Source: Alentia gelatinosa
Lineage: Eukaryota > Annelida > Polychaeta > Phyllodocida > Polynoidae
NCBI GenBank assembly: GCA_950022655.1
Contig: OX465579.1
Span: forward strand, 16,591,088-16,655,087
DNA: 64,000 bases
Direction of reading: 5' to 3'
In this document: positions 1 through 9,689 of the stretch, piece after piece
Layout: every line of letters starts with the position of its first letter
How positions within the stretch are numbered: the first letter of the stretch is position 1
The notes under the pieces: generated by a model
The model's input: the letters and a program-made list of their open reading frames with translations, nothing else
What the model was told of the DNA's origin: nothing
Databases searched by the model: none
Translations under genes and position numbers: made by a program

Positions 1-291
1 AGGCTGTGCTCCCTTTCCTCCCCGTAGACCGAGTTCTTCATCACGAAGGCATTGACGCTCTGTTGCCGCGGGAACGTCATGTCCGTTATTACTCTCCGGG
101 CCTCGGAGTCCCGCTTCTCCCGCGACATCAGGGGAGACACATGGCACCACAGGCTGAACGGGGCGTCGGAGAACGGACCGAGCAGGTTGGAGAACGACAG
201 CTCCTTTTTCACAAACTGCCCCACCTCGGTCGAGGTATCCTAGGGGGAAGCCGTATCGTATGAAGCCCACTACTCCTGCTTCCCCTTCATG
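1..291 (-). pseudogene. Reverse transcriptase N-terminal part, frameshifted
   Basis: On the minus strand I read VVGFIRYGFPLGYLD, then EVGQFVKKEL, NLLGPFSDAPFS, HVSPLMSREK, RRVITDMTFP and SVNAFV in that order. This is the series of motifs that opens the RT of DIRS/Ngaro YR retrotransposons (GFPLGY, GPF..PF, SPLM, RRVI.D, SVN). The first motif lies one frame off the rest, so at least two small compensating indels, near 285 and 240, separate it from the upstream linker and the later motifs. A TAG also lies in the main frame near 240. The catalytic FADD-type box would be further left and is not in the window. Confidence 0.8.
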
Positions 292-869
292 CCCGTGAGG
301 TATTTCTCCCACGCCCGTAGCCGTAGGTCCGTGGGGAGTGTAATCTTGCTGCACATCGCGTTGGGCAGGCCCGAGGCCCGCACTGCCTCGTAGATGTGGC
401 CGTGCGCCGGTGGGGCACCGTCTTGCATCCGCGGCCATTCCGCGCGCCGATGTGCTCTGAACGCCTCCGGGTCCGTACGAGTCCCGGCGGCAACAATCCC
501 GGTCCGACACACTTCCTCGAGCTTAGCGAAGTCCGGGGGCGTGGTAGGAGGGGCCCCGTCCCCGGTCTCGTGGCCGGTCGTGCCCGGGTGGGGGACGCCC
601 ACCGGCACGGCCACGTGGTCCCAGGGAGTCGTGTTGTTATTGTTGTTTTGGACCGCCTTCCTGTCACGTGGGGGAATCCTCACTCCCTCTGTGACGTCAC
701 GTGTCCGGGCGGCCTCACTTGGGGTAGTCCTGACCGGGAGTCGGCCACTGACCACCTGTGCCCACGTGGCCGGGGGCGGTTTCCTGTCCCGTGTTGTTTC
801 AGCACTGGGCTGCTCTGTGATCTCACGTGCCGCGCACCCTTTGACCCCGGGAGCCCGGGTGGGGGGCAC
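270..869 (-). pseudogene. ORF2 N-terminal linker leading into the RT (199 aa)
   Basis: This is an open frame between the gag stop and the RT motifs. Its first 100 residues are rich in Pro, Thr, Arg and Glu with a run of five Asn, as expected of a disordered linker. The last 40 residues (around LPTDLRLRAWEKYLTG) look like the helical lead-in found just before the GFPLGY motif in this RT class. The frame stops at 270 only because of a small indel; the RT resumes at once in another frame. The matching region of the 56-kb element (57.2-57.4 kb) is shorter and diverged. The annotated start is not supported; the natural ORF2 start is unknown. Confidence 0.55.
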
Positions 870-901
870 ACGTGAACATCCTGTAGTCGGGTGCGCTCCG
901 G

Positions 902-2036
902 TTACTCTCGGGGCGCACCATGCCCGTTTTTCGCCGGCTGCGGAAGTCCGTGTTGGTATAGGGCATCCGGTCCAGGGTCGGCCGCCCTCATCGTGTATCC
1001 GGCCTGCTGCCCGCGGCGTGTTGTTTGAGGGGCTACCGGCTGGGACTCGTACCCCATGGTGTACCCCAGCTTACGATTGCAGGCATGGAGCGAGTGCCCG
1101 CACTGTTTTCCGACCGAATCACAGAACGAGCAAATGTGAACCCATTTCACGGGCCCGTCCTCGTGCCCGCTCCTATGCCTGCACCCTCTCTCCGAATTAA
1201 ACTGCCGGCATGGCAGCTCCCTAGCTTTGTTCTTCCCTGCGTTGTCCGGTCCGGCAAACTGGGTCGAGGTCGTCATAGCGAGCCGGACTCGCTCCTCCTG
1301 TATCAACCCGTAGTCGGACCAGCTAAGCCTCCCGGCCTCGATCTGGTCAAACACAAACTGGCTCCACCGCCTAACTCCTGCCCATGGCCGAGACTGGGCA
1401 TCGATGGAGACTTGGTGGAGATGCTTGAACATGTGTTCACGGTCGGCGGGCTCCACGGCTCGGTCGTCCCCTAGCAGACCGATGAACGCGCTAACGTACT
1501 CCATCGTACCCCCTCACCTCCAGTTTCTGGGACAATGTAAATATGCCCTCGCGGTCAACAAACATATAAGGCTTCGAGGTCAACCTAGAAATGTTTAAGT
1601 CCGAATGGAGCTTACCCGTAGTCCTGTCGTGTCTGATGGCCTCACGGTCCAGCTCGCGTTGGATGTAGGAGTCGGCCGCATACCGCTCCCTCAGCTGACG
1701 TGGCGCTGGCAGGACCTGTGAGACCTGGTCCTCGGCCCACTCCTGGGTGCGTCGATCCAAGGCCGACTGGACGGTTGGTGGCCGTGAGGCCCGGTCGTTC
1801 GTCCTCTGTTCCGCCAGCCGGTTGATCGCTGCCAGGACTCCCCCGATCTGATCTTTCACGTCATTCTTGAAGTTGGCGAGGCCTTTCTCAACGGCCACGA
1901 GCCTGACCGTTTTCACGCTGCCTACCTCGGAGGCCGAGTCCACGTGATCCTCCAACGGTCATTGGGTCGATTCCGACGTTACTTCAGCCTCCGCATCGGC
2001 GTGCGATGTGCTGGGGCCTGCTCGTGTCTTCGGCAT
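902..2036 (-). pseudogene. gag-like ORF1 with zinc knuckle, one nonsense codon and one frameshift
   Basis: The likely ATG is at 2036 (MPKTRAGPSTSH...). After 25 codons there is an in-frame TGA at 1959-1961, then the same frame runs on to about 1503, where a small indel shifts it. The second part (902-1504) holds the conserved PMEYVSA..DDRA, QVSVDAQ.RPW and FDQ.EAGR segments and a cysteine/histidine array, CRQFNSERGC...HICSFC...H..CNRK, that resembles the zinc-binding array of YR-retroelement gags. It ends APRE plus stop, exactly as in the second copy at 57214, so that stop is the natural end of ORF1. The product would be a nucleic-acid-binding capsid-like protein; this copy cannot make it intact. 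Confidence 0.8.
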
Positions 2037-2340
2037 CCTCACGTTGTTCTGGCGATCAATTACCCGTACTTTTAAACACCCTAACGACCTCGGACCGATA
2101 CTCGTGGAGTATCCGGTGCCGCGAGCGATGTTGGCCCAAAAATAGCGGAGAAAATTGGAGTGCGTCTGAACGGAGTGAAGCGCAAGAAGAGAGTGAGAGA
2201 GATTGTGAGAGTGTGCTTCACCACGTGACCTAATAGTTCACGTGGTTCGCACGAGCGGGGGGCGCGCAGGGAGCGCGAGTACGGAGGGAGTGCGCTAGGT
2301 GGAGCAATGACCGCCCCTGACCCTACGGCCATGGGCTACC
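2037..2340 (-). other. 5' non-coding terminus of YR retrotransposon copy 1
   Basis: This GC-rich leader lies upstream of the gag ATG. It contains an inverted CCACGTGA/TCACGTGG pair (2221-2228 and 2238-2245) with a 9-base loop, a stem that also presents two E-box cores. The outer 40 bases resemble the B1/A2 junction of the 56-kb element, including a GGTAGCCCATGG-like stretch that the A1 copy there lacks. Confidence 0.5.
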
Positions 2341-2538
2341 AATTAATATGAATAAGCTGAAATAAGTGAAATAACAAAATCACGTCCCTGAACTTGAACC
2401 TGATAATTAGGTCTGGTTAGTCTGAGGAGCATTTTAGTAGTATGTACTAGTTTCTGAATTTGGCCTTGACAACCATTAGAGATTCCCCCTACATTTCTGA
2501 TACTATATAGGGTACAATATACATTTCCTTTAAAGACT

Positions 2539-2922
2539 AGGAGCAAATAGTATATTCATCATTGATGAATGAGCGTGCAATTATAAATGAATAACAATTA
2601 AAAGGTTTGGGTTACATTCAATGTATGGCTCCATCTCTGTTACCCACTTGCACACTGTCAACTTGCCATTTCTTCAACTGCCTGTGTCTAGGATTCAAAT
2701 ATATCAAGCACCAGTAGGTCAATCAGGTATTTCGGTCTTGGGTGATTGGTCATGGTCAGCTGGGCACGCCTCTCAGACACTCAGACACTGGCACCCTGCT
2801 CCTTATCCAATAGCACAGCGAATAGCACATGGATAGTGAAGGGACAGATTTTTCTCAGTATGCTGAAAGTGTTTGTGTGTATGTGGCAACGTATATAGGG
2901 CGTGTGGGCACGCTATAAAAAC
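2539..2922 (+). repeat. Interspersed repeat K, copy 1
   Basis: It matches 52389-52919 and 59011-59410 from TAGGAGCAAATAGTATRTTC through GGTCATGGTCAGCTGGGCA to a shared end in GCACGCTMTAAAA. All three copies are in the same orientation. No ORF is conserved and no terminal inverted repeat was seen; class unknown. Bases 2341-2538 to its left hold nothing I recognise. Confidence 0.7.
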
Positions 2923-2960
2923 AATCCAATGATCTTTTCTTACTTAGCAAAACAGCCATA

Positions 2961-3257
2961 CTTAAGCGCCTCATCCACTGAAGCGAATTTAGCGGTTGCA
3001 TATTTTGCCCGTAGTTCGTCCTGTCGCATGAATAGTCGCAGAAAGATTTGTTTCGGTGGATCAGGCATTCGCATGGCGGTCGCTTGGGAGTCGCATGTAT
3101 CATGGGAACTTGCATGGTCATGCGACCTCATGCGACAATATCAAAATCTTTTGATATTTTTGCATTTATTCGCACGGTCGCATCATTCACATCGTTGCAC
3201 TGTTGCATGGTCTCTTCGAATTCTTATGCGAACCAGTCACCTTACTGGATCAGGGGC
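2961..3257 (+). repeat. MITE family J, diverged copy
   Basis: The ends read CTTAAGCGCCTCATCCACTG on the left and CCTTACTGGATCAGGGGC on the right, degenerate versions of the J terminal repeats, with internal CATGCGA/TCGCATG stretches like the other copies. It abuts repeat R on its right. Confidence 0.5.
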
Positions 3258-3747
3258 CTGTTTCACTGGTTTTGTGACATATCTGTGACACCATACAGAC
3301 ATTGGGATTGTACTTGAAGTAGATCTGCCCTTAGGAAAAGACAAACCCAAAACATGAGAATTAGACAAATCTACACAGCATGGACCTGTTTCACTAGTTT
3401 CGTGACAAAAGTGTTAAGCGCCAGATCCACAGATCGATTTTCCATGCGAATTTGGGTTCGCAGATGTTCGCAGACGTTTGCAGACGTTCGCATGGACATG
3501 CGAATGCCTTGCGACAATATTTAATATATTGAATATCATCGCATGGGATTCGCACAGTCGCATGGATCGCAGACGCATTCGCACAGTCGCCTTAGTGGAT
3601 CTGGCGCTTTAGACAGACATGAAAAGCAGCACCAACAGTGCAAGCAAGAACAGACAAAATGAAGGCCAATGTCTAGTTCTTATGAAACCAGATACACCAT
3701 CTAGACGCCTTCTAGACATGTCACAAAACTAGTAAAACAGGTCCCTG
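3253..3747 (+). mobile_element. MITE family R (copy 1) with nested J element
   Basis: The terminal inverted repeats are GGACCTGTTTCACTAGTTTC (at 3382) and its near complement ending at 3742; a second, diverged left end (GGGCCTGTTTCACTGGTTTT) lies at 3254. A J element is inserted at 3415-3610. Material between J and the right end recurs inverted at 54.08-54.17 kb. Confidence 0.55.
3415..3610 (+). mobile_element. MITE family J, copy 1
   Basis: About 196 bp with near-perfect terminal repeats TAAGCGCCAGATCCAC.. and ..GTGGATCTGGCGCTTTA. Inside lies a short run of 10-base units (GCAGACGTTT-like) and a palindromic centre around AATATTTAATATATTG. Arms carry CATGCGA motifs in both orientations. Confidence 0.75.
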
Positions 3748-3790
3748 GTGCTTTAGCCACTACTACATCGCAAGGATACAAGCCTCTAGT

Positions 3791-3976
3791 TAAGCGCCAG
3801 ATCCACTAAGGCGATTTTCCATGCGAATTTGGGTTCGCAGACGTTTGCAGACGTTTGCATGGACATGCGAATGCCTTGCGACAATATTTAATATATTGAA
3901 TATCATCGCATGGGATTCGCACAGTCGCATGGATCGCAGACGCATTCGCACAGTCGCCTTAGTGGATCTGGCGCTT
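3791..3976 (+). mobile_element. MITE family J, copy 2
   Basis: It has the same ends as copy 1 with the intact inner terminal motif CACTAAGGCGA. It has one fewer 10-base unit than copy 1. It is part of the tandem duplication. Confidence 0.75.
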
Positions 3977-4157
3977 TAGACAGACATGAAAAGCAGCACC
4001 AACAGTGCAAGCAAGAACAGACAAAATGAAGGCTAATGTCTAGTTCTTATGAAACCAGATACACCATCTAGACGCCATCTAGACATGTCACAAAACTAGT
4101 AAAACAGGTCCCTGGTGCTTTAGCCACTACTACATCGCAAGGATACAAGCCTCTAGT

Positions 4158-4345
4158 TAAGCGCCAGATCCACTAAAGCGATTTTCCATGCGAATTTGGG
4201 TTCGCAGACGTTTGCAGACGTTTGCATGGACATGCGAATGCCTTGCAACAATATTCAATATATTGAATATCATCGCATGGGATTCGCACAGTCGCATGGA
4301 TCGCAGACGCACTCGCTTGGTCGCCTTAGTGGATCTGGCGCTTAA
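4158..4345 (+). mobile_element. MITE family J, copy 3
   Basis: It has the same ends and centre (AATATTCAATATATTG). It follows the second duplication unit directly, which suggests unequal exchange between J elements made the array. Confidence 0.75.
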
Positions 4346-4402
4346 GGCTGATGTATGCTGGTAAATAAAAGGAATGTAAAAAAACCACATTACTGTCCTA
4401 AC

Positions 4403-4456
4403 CTTCAGGAATGAAGGTGAGCGTAGTATCTTATGTGTAGCAGATTGGACCATCTG
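4403..4456 (-). CDS. Possible small internal exon (18 codons)
   Basis: On the minus strand a 54-bp open stretch (QMVQSATHKILRSPSFLK) is bordered by an acceptor ACAG/CAG, a NAGNAG pair so the first codon may be optional, and a donor AAG/GTTAGG. It begins and ends in phase 0. Its reading could follow the phase-0 end of the exon at 5542-5799 without a frame break, giving a helix-like continuation. It lies in unique sequence between repeats. Exons this short arise by chance, and no family is recognised; transcript evidence would be needed. Confidence 0.25.
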
Positions 4457-4754
4457 CTGTTAGTGGATAAAATATGTCTGAGCTGATTGCATGATAAGAA
4501 ATGTATAACGAGATTGCGGTACATGGCATGCATACACAATGACGCGTTAACAGCCTGTCAGCAGCCGCTGGAATCCATCATTATCCGTCTTCATTTTTAC
4601 AGAGAAGGAGAATCTCTATCACAGAGTTTCCTCATGCTTCATTATCACCTTTTGTTTCGATTCCCTCATCTGGTAGGACACTCAATCCCCAGAACCCTCT
4701 CGAAAAGTAGTTATCGGGACAATTTCTTTGTTGGTGGCAGCAATATATAGCAAA

Positions 4755-5093
4755 TTATCTCACCCCTGGTATTTTTGTCGCATAGGCTTAACATTGGGAA
4801 CCCTGTTCTTCATGCCCCTACAAGTTTTGCAGTTTGTTCTCCATGGTGTATATCCTGTGTGTTGTCCCTTGATTTAGTGTATACAGGGGTGAGATAAATA
4901 CTGAAAGCAACTTGTTTCTGTCAAAGTTGTTTGAATTCTACAAGTTTACGGTCATACATAGATCCCATCTCATTGAATTGCTACGTAATTCATGCGGCTT
5001 CACCTTGAGGATTACTACGCTATTCAAACCCAATGGGATACAAGCTGTGAACCGTAAACTTTCATAGCTTTCCTCTATAATATCTTAATATAC
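4755..5093 (-). mobile_element. Composite hairpin element G, copy 1
   Basis: The module comes first (TTATCTCACCCC at 4755 to GGGGTGAGATAA near 4897, with CATAGGCTTAACATTGGGAA inside). The hairpin follows (about 4955-5075), with arms such as GATCCCATCTCATTGAAT and an apex GCGGCTTCACCTTGAGG, related to the GGCTTCGCCTCG apex of other families. Confidence 0.65.
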
Positions 5094-5261
5094 AAGGCGA
5101 TTTTTGCTGAAGGGTCTCCTGGTCGGCATCCTGGAATCAGGAAATCGGATCACAGAAAAAATCCCCATAATCTTATATTTCCTTTACCATATTTGTACAG
5201 GCAATGTTCACGAAAATTTTCTTCTTTTGAATCTCAAAGATATAAAAGTAATATTATCAGG

Positions 5262-5540
5262 AAATTTCACGAAATTTCGTGTGATTGTTTATATGGCGTG
5301 AGTTATCTTTGCGGAATGATATCACAAAGCAGAGCTGGTAGATATATATAGCAGAAGATAACGAACGGCACGTAAATAATTATATGAAATTGAATGCTGT
5401 TTAGATTTCATCCCACTCTGTCACATGCTTTTAACTTCATGTGTCACTATAGTGGCATATACATATTTTATGGCATAACCATGGCATACAGTCACACCAT
5501 ATTAAGTATATGGAGATTTATATAAAGGGTAGGATAATAA
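5262..5540 (+). mobile_element. Composite hairpin element F, copy 1
   Basis: The hairpin is to the left, with apex ATATCACAAAGCAGAGCTGG. The module is to the right, from TTTCATCCCACTCTG to GGGTAGGATAATA. The right end lies two bases from the splice donor of the exon at 5542, so this element forms most of that donor's intronic side. It contains GGCATAACCATGGCATACAG, as in copy 2. Confidence 0.6.
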
Positions 5541-5541
5541 C

Positions 5542-5799
5542 CTGTATGGCATCATTGGGCGGGGTGAAGTCTGGTGGCGACCAAGCCTTCAGAGCGCCAT
5601 CTAGGCCAACGATTGCCGCCTTTATGATGGGGCTTCTGCGCATGAGCGTGTCGTCGACGATCGTCTGCTCCCAGGCGTACTGTAGTTCCGATTCGCGCCG
5701 CTCGAGGGTGGGCTTCAGTCTCTCCGGCAACTCGGCCTCCCCCTCGCTATCACTGGACGAGTCGGAGTCGTCGTTATTACCCGCCTTCTGCTCCTCATC
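5542..5799 (-). CDS. Candidate host-gene exon, acidic linker plus helical segment (86 codons)
   Basis: This is a GC-richer island in AT-rich sequence. Read leftward it is open for exactly 258 bp, from an acceptor TGTTTTACTCTGCCAG/GATGAG to a donor CATACAG/GTTATT, phase 0 at both ends. Residues 1-22 are Asp/Ser/Glu-rich (SDSSSDSEGEAEL), typical of a disordered acidic region with casein-kinase-like sites. Residues 25-86 look structured, with RRESELQYAWEQ, RRSPIIKAAIVGLDGALKAW and a Pro-rich PPDFTPPNDAIQ. I do not recognise the family. Neighbours are repeats only, so if real it belongs to a gene with long introns on this strand; candidate partners are at 4403, 11848 and 14388. A decayed or retroposed fragment is the alternative. 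Confidence 0.55.
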
Positions 5800-5854
5800 C
5801 TGGCAGAGTAAAACAGATCTCTTATAGTACACCTATGGCCGAACGTCTAGGAAA

Positions 5855-6242
5855 ACAAGGCAGGATAGTAAAGTAAAATTCATAAGGCACAAACATAGAA
5901 CAACAAAATATGAAAGGTCGCCATGGTATAGAGGTTTAGCACAGTGGGATGAATTAGACACGTCCATACAAAAGTTAGCTGGTATAGCGGAGTTTGAAAG
6001 AGCTATCAAAAGACAACAGTTAACATGTGAATGCTGACCTGACTACTGTCGCATGTACCCCAGAGTACAGTTTAACATATCATCTCATCTCCATTGTCTC
6101 AACAATTATACTTTGTTTGTTTAATTAGTATTGTACATTATGTGCAAGAAATTAAGCTCTGATGTATGTAAAACCTTGATGTAACGCAATCAATTGGAAG
6201 AACTGGCTTCGCCAGAAATGGCTCTGAAATTAAAAAAAAAAA
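5855..6242 (+). mobile_element. LINE 3' fragment with A-tail
   Basis: From 5855 to the stop at 6035 the frame reads a typical LINE ORF2 C-terminus: TRQDSKVKFIRHKHR, then WYRGLAQWDELDTSIQ (the Y.G...W..L......Q motif) and FERAIKRQQL. About 190 bp of 3' UTR follow, with a small stem-loop CTGGCTTCGCCAG just before a run of A at 6231-6242. It is severely 5'-truncated and sits in the intron next to the exon at 5542-5799, on the opposite strand. Confidence 0.75.
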
Positions 6243-6636
6243 GACTATCAAGAAACGTCACGAAATATCATACAATTGCGTGAGTTGTATTCGCGGAATT
6301 TAAAAAAAAAAGTTTTTCCTGGGTGAGTACATCGGTTTGACAGCCGTTATGAGCGCACCTCCCAGTTTACAATACAGTTTTACCTTCGTTATGGTATTGT
6401 CATTTACCGGAATGATATCACGAAGCGGAGCTGAGTGATATCTGGAGCAGAAGACAACGAACGCCATGTAAACAATTGTATGAAATTAAGTGACGTTTAG
6501 ATTTTATCCTACCCAGTAACATGTTTTTAACTTCATATTTCACCTGTGGCATATAAATGTTATATGGCATAACCGTGGCATGCAGTCACTCCATGTTAAG
6601 TCTATGGAGATTTATATGAGGGGTAGGATAATACCG
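6243..6636 (+). mobile_element. Composite hairpin element F, copy 2
   Basis: It starts right after the LINE A-tail. The hairpin apex is ATCACGAAGCGGAGCTGAGTG, and the left arm is split by an A-rich insertion near 6300-6400. The module runs from TTTTATCCTACCC (6505) to GGGGTAGGATAAT and contains CCATGTTAAGTCTATGG. Confidence 0.65.
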
Positions 6637-6639
6637 GCA

Positions 6640-6990
6640 ACTATGGGTGCAGTGTAAATAATTTGACTGATAAACGATAATTGCTTAAGATATAGTGAAT
6701 ATCTAATAGATAAAGTGAGGATATGGCATGTCATGATAAAAAAATCATCCGATTATGTGAAACTTGAATAATAGCTAAAAGGAGGTAAGATAAAAGTGAT
6801 TATTATTCATTTTTTTGTGTAGCTATATATTGTCATATATGAAATTGGGTGAGTGTTTGATTACTGATATTAAAATGATCATTTAAACTGAAGTCTAATG
6901 AGTATTTGATTACTGAACAAAAGATCAATGAAATTAGATTATATAATATATATGATTTAGTTCTTTGTTTTGTGTGTGAATGGTTCTCTA
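6640..6990 (+). other. AT-rich sequence, no gene seen
   Basis: Low-complexity AT-rich DNA with the short repeated phrase TTTGATTACTGA. I see no ORF, structure or repeat shared elsewhere in the window. Confidence 0.6.
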
Positions 6991-7108
6991 GTCCTTTTGT
7001 ATGTCCTGTGAATATGTGTTGTCCATGACTATTTTATGGAAGATCGCCAACGCAGGCGAATACTTTATGTCAATAAACATTATTAAATAAAAAAAATAAA
7101 AAAAATAA
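6990..7108 (+). repeat. Retroelement 3' tail
   Basis: A short stem TCGCC..GGCGA at about 7040-7056 is followed by AATAAACATTATTAAAT and an A-rich tail to 7108. The stem-then-tail layout matches the LINE tail at 6.2 kb. No coding part remains. Confidence 0.45.
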
Positions 7109-7109
7109 T

Positions 7110-7412
7110 AATGTTCGGGCGTACTGAGCCCGTAGTAAATATTCAGGCGCACTGTGCCCATAGTAAATATATTGGGTCCATAGGTTTCATGCACTATGTA
7201 CTCTAAATTTACTAAGGTACAACGAACTAGTTAGAGGGGTCAGGGTACCTCAACTAGGGAAATTCATCTAGAGACCATGCAGCGTATGCATGTGGTCTGT
7301 ATATGTAAATGTATATTGTTTGTATCTTATATGTTTACATATTCTGAATAATTATACAACTATGACCGAACGACTATGAAATACTACCCACTGCTAGAGG
7401 TGCATTATATAT
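7110..7412. mobile_element. Element V, copy 3 (degenerate)
   Basis: It opens with ATGTTCGGGCGTACTGAGCC and ends near ATGAAATACTACCCACTGCT. Both stretches recur at 36.78-36.87 kb and, weakly, at 13.70-13.80 kb. The middle is not well conserved. Confidence 0.45.
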
Positions 7413-7489
7413 AATGTTGGGGCTCACCACCTTTACCCACCGCGTGAATCAAAATTGTTTTCCAACTAGGAAGTTTCACGCAAACTTCA

Positions 7490-7620
7490 ACGGAACGAAA
7501 AGATTTAAATTACAACCTAACAACTTACAAAATTTGTCTTTTGTGATTGGCTTTATTAATACAGCAGGGTTCAACGTTTCGGCGTGGAGTTGCCTATGTC
7601 AAGTATAGATCTCTTTCAGG
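7490..7620 (-). repeat. Retroelement tail with GCCGAAACGTTG motif
   Basis: On the minus strand: GGCAACTCCACGCC, then GAAACGTTGAACC, then a short AATAAAGCC-type end. A hairpin immediately followed by GAAAC and then AATAAA resembles tails linked to Penelope-like or other LINE elements, where a hammerhead ribozyme core can occur. The CTGATGA half of the core is not intact here. Confidence 0.35.
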
Positions 7621-9640
7621 AATTGGTAGTAGTAGTACATGTCGACGTCCAGCTCTTATTGCTGGAGAGAAACTACTGCTACTGCAGCTACAGCTGGGAG
7701 GAGTTTAACAACGTGGTCCTAAGAGAGTTTTGCCTGTAAAAGAGATCCTAGGACGGTTTGCGTTTAACCAAGGATCTTAGCCAGATCGTCCAAAAGTGTT
7801 AACAAGTTTGACCCACATCTTACAAACTGTCTTCCACACACCCAAAAGGGTCCTAAATGGGGGACACCTATATAGGTGATTCAAATTCACAAAGAGCAAC
7901 CTTATTTATCAATTCAACTAGAGGAAATATCTATATTATGGTATGTAATACAAAACGACAGTGTAAGAGGGGAAATATCTTAAATATTCAGTCATATTAG
8001 AAATTATGAAATTAATTACCACATCCCCCACTGTGTGGCACTACCTGCAGTTCTTAGGAATTCTCCTTCATAGAGATCCCACAGCTGTCTTATAGCCTGT
8101 TTTGTCCTAGCATGAGACCGAATTCAGTCCTAGGAGACAAATTATGCAGGATGTTCCTCCCAAATGGCCCCTTGAATAATCTAGGGCCCTACATAAAGAC
8201 ACTTTTTCTGTATGCCATAGACAACCAGTGACGATGTGAGTCAAATTTATTCAACACTTATGGACGACCTTACGGATGTCTGATACTGTCAAACAAACTT
8301 AAATGTTATCAAACAATAACCTTTGTACAAAGGTAAGGACAAGTGTCTTAGGTAAGATCTTCGATTCCTATATACCTATGAGCGAACAACCTATGATTAC
8401 CTAACGCTGCTGGGTGTTGAATAACTTTTGGTTACTGCCCAAATTGACATTTACTGCCCATTTACTGCCCAGGTTGAATAGAGAAACCACGTGGAAATAA
8501 GTCAAAGTTACACGGTAAAGCTTGGAATTTCTTTTCCAAGCCTTACCTCATAACTTTGACTTATTCCCACCGGAACATAGTTTCCCTCTATTCTTCAACG
8601 GGGCCATTTGTTAAACGGGGAAGGTCTTTCATCCTTAGATATCTCTTGGATTGCTGGCATGATCCTAGGAGAATTCTTCTGCCAGGACCAACACTTGTTA
8701 AGCGGTGCCGAGGCCTTGCTAGATTTGTCAAATTAACTAGAAGTTCCAGAGCTGCTCATTGTAATGGTATTATCGATGGTAATTTCCACTTTGGATAATT
8801 CCTTCTTGGGGGAAATTAGGTTGTTTAGTTTTGCATCTCCTTCTGAGGTATTGTGGGGATGTCATCTAGAACGTGATCGAATAGACGTAAGTTGATGTCA
8901 AGTGAGATTCACACGGTGGGATTTATGTCCCTCACTGGGTGCTTGTCTGAGACAAATCTAGCTGAGATTCTCTACTGGAACGAAATCTCGTCTGAATTGT
9001 AGGCTTCCCTTTCCCTGAGACAGATATATTCCCATGCAATTGGCAGCGATAATTGCCCCTAACAAAGTACAGACTCCCATGAGATTTTTATTTTAAACAT
9101 GTGTAAAATTTACATGGGCATTTTGGTGAGTCAAATGTACCCACGGCTGAGTCGCGGACTAAATACCCAATCTTTCCAATAGGAGGTCAGTAAGCAAGAC
9201 CACATTTTTGTCACACCCAATCACTTCAAGGGTACTCGAGTCCCTAGGTGAGTGTTCAAGAAACCTTGTACCAGGTATGTCCTTTCATATGAATCAAATA
9301 TACCATTTTCCCCTTGAGACTGGTAAAAGTACTTTGCCATGAGAATTTTGTACCAAAGGAGAATTATCTGAGACTGAGTAAAAGATTTGAAGTCTCAGGT
9401 ACATTAGTCTCTACGTGTGAATCAACCTTAATTCTCTCATGATTCACAGGAAGATTCTCGAGTGACACATAGGTCAGTATTTGTACCCAGGTCATGCATT
9501 TTGCACGTGAATAGTCACGTATACACAAACACAAAGGAATCAATCATATGGATTGACGTACATACACAGCTTTATTATAAAAATCCCAGCAGTTAGTCAG
9601 AGTTGTACTGCAGGAGGGACCAGATTGACATCAGTATTGT
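7621..9640 (+). other. Mostly unique sequence with one foldback (8475-8598)
   Basis: No convincing gene. At 8475-8598 two arms, TAGAGAAACCACGTGGAAAT and its partner ending TAGTTTCCCTCTA, pair around TTGGAATTTCTTTTCCAA, a ~120-bp foldback. Short ORFs here do not look like proteins. Confidence 0.5.
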
Positions 9641-9689
9641 TTGATGGGTAGTGGCAGGTGGGAAGCTGATGGATTTTTTAGACAAAAAT

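Larger units (their letters stand above)
1..2340 (-). mobile_element. Ngaro/DIRS-like YR retrotransposon, copy 1 (5' part, runs off the window)
   Basis: The stretch is GC-rich against an AT-rich surround and reads leftward as 5' non-coding end, gag, a proline-rich linker, then the start of a reverse transcriptase that leaves the window at base 1. Its gag matches that of the element at 56.0-58.7 kb over most of its length, and both gags end in APRE plus stop. The 5' tip on the minus strand contains TCAGGGGCGGTCATTGC, close to TCAGGGGTAGTCATTGC at the tip of the 56-kb element, which sets the right boundary near 2340. One nonsense codon and several frameshifts show it is decayed. The class assignment rests on RT motifs typical of DIRS/Ngaro elements; the recombinase part would lie outside the window. 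Confidence 0.8.
3413..4155 (+). repeat. Tandem duplication (two ~370-bp units)
   Basis: The unit starts with GTTAAGCGCCAGATCCAC and holds one J element plus the R right end and a stretch ending ACAAGCCTCTA. It occurs at 3413-3788 and 3789-4155, and a third J element follows at 4158. The units differ by only a few substitutions and a ~10-base deletion, so the duplication is young. Confidence 0.8.

Noticed and set aside
394..1200. Long plus-strand ORF of 268 codons
   Set aside because: It is the antisense shadow of the gag and linker frames in GC-rich DNA and has no motif.
3465..3495. CRISPR-like array of GCAGACGTT repeats
   Set aside because: The units are contiguous with no spacers and lie inside a MITE of a eukaryotic genome.
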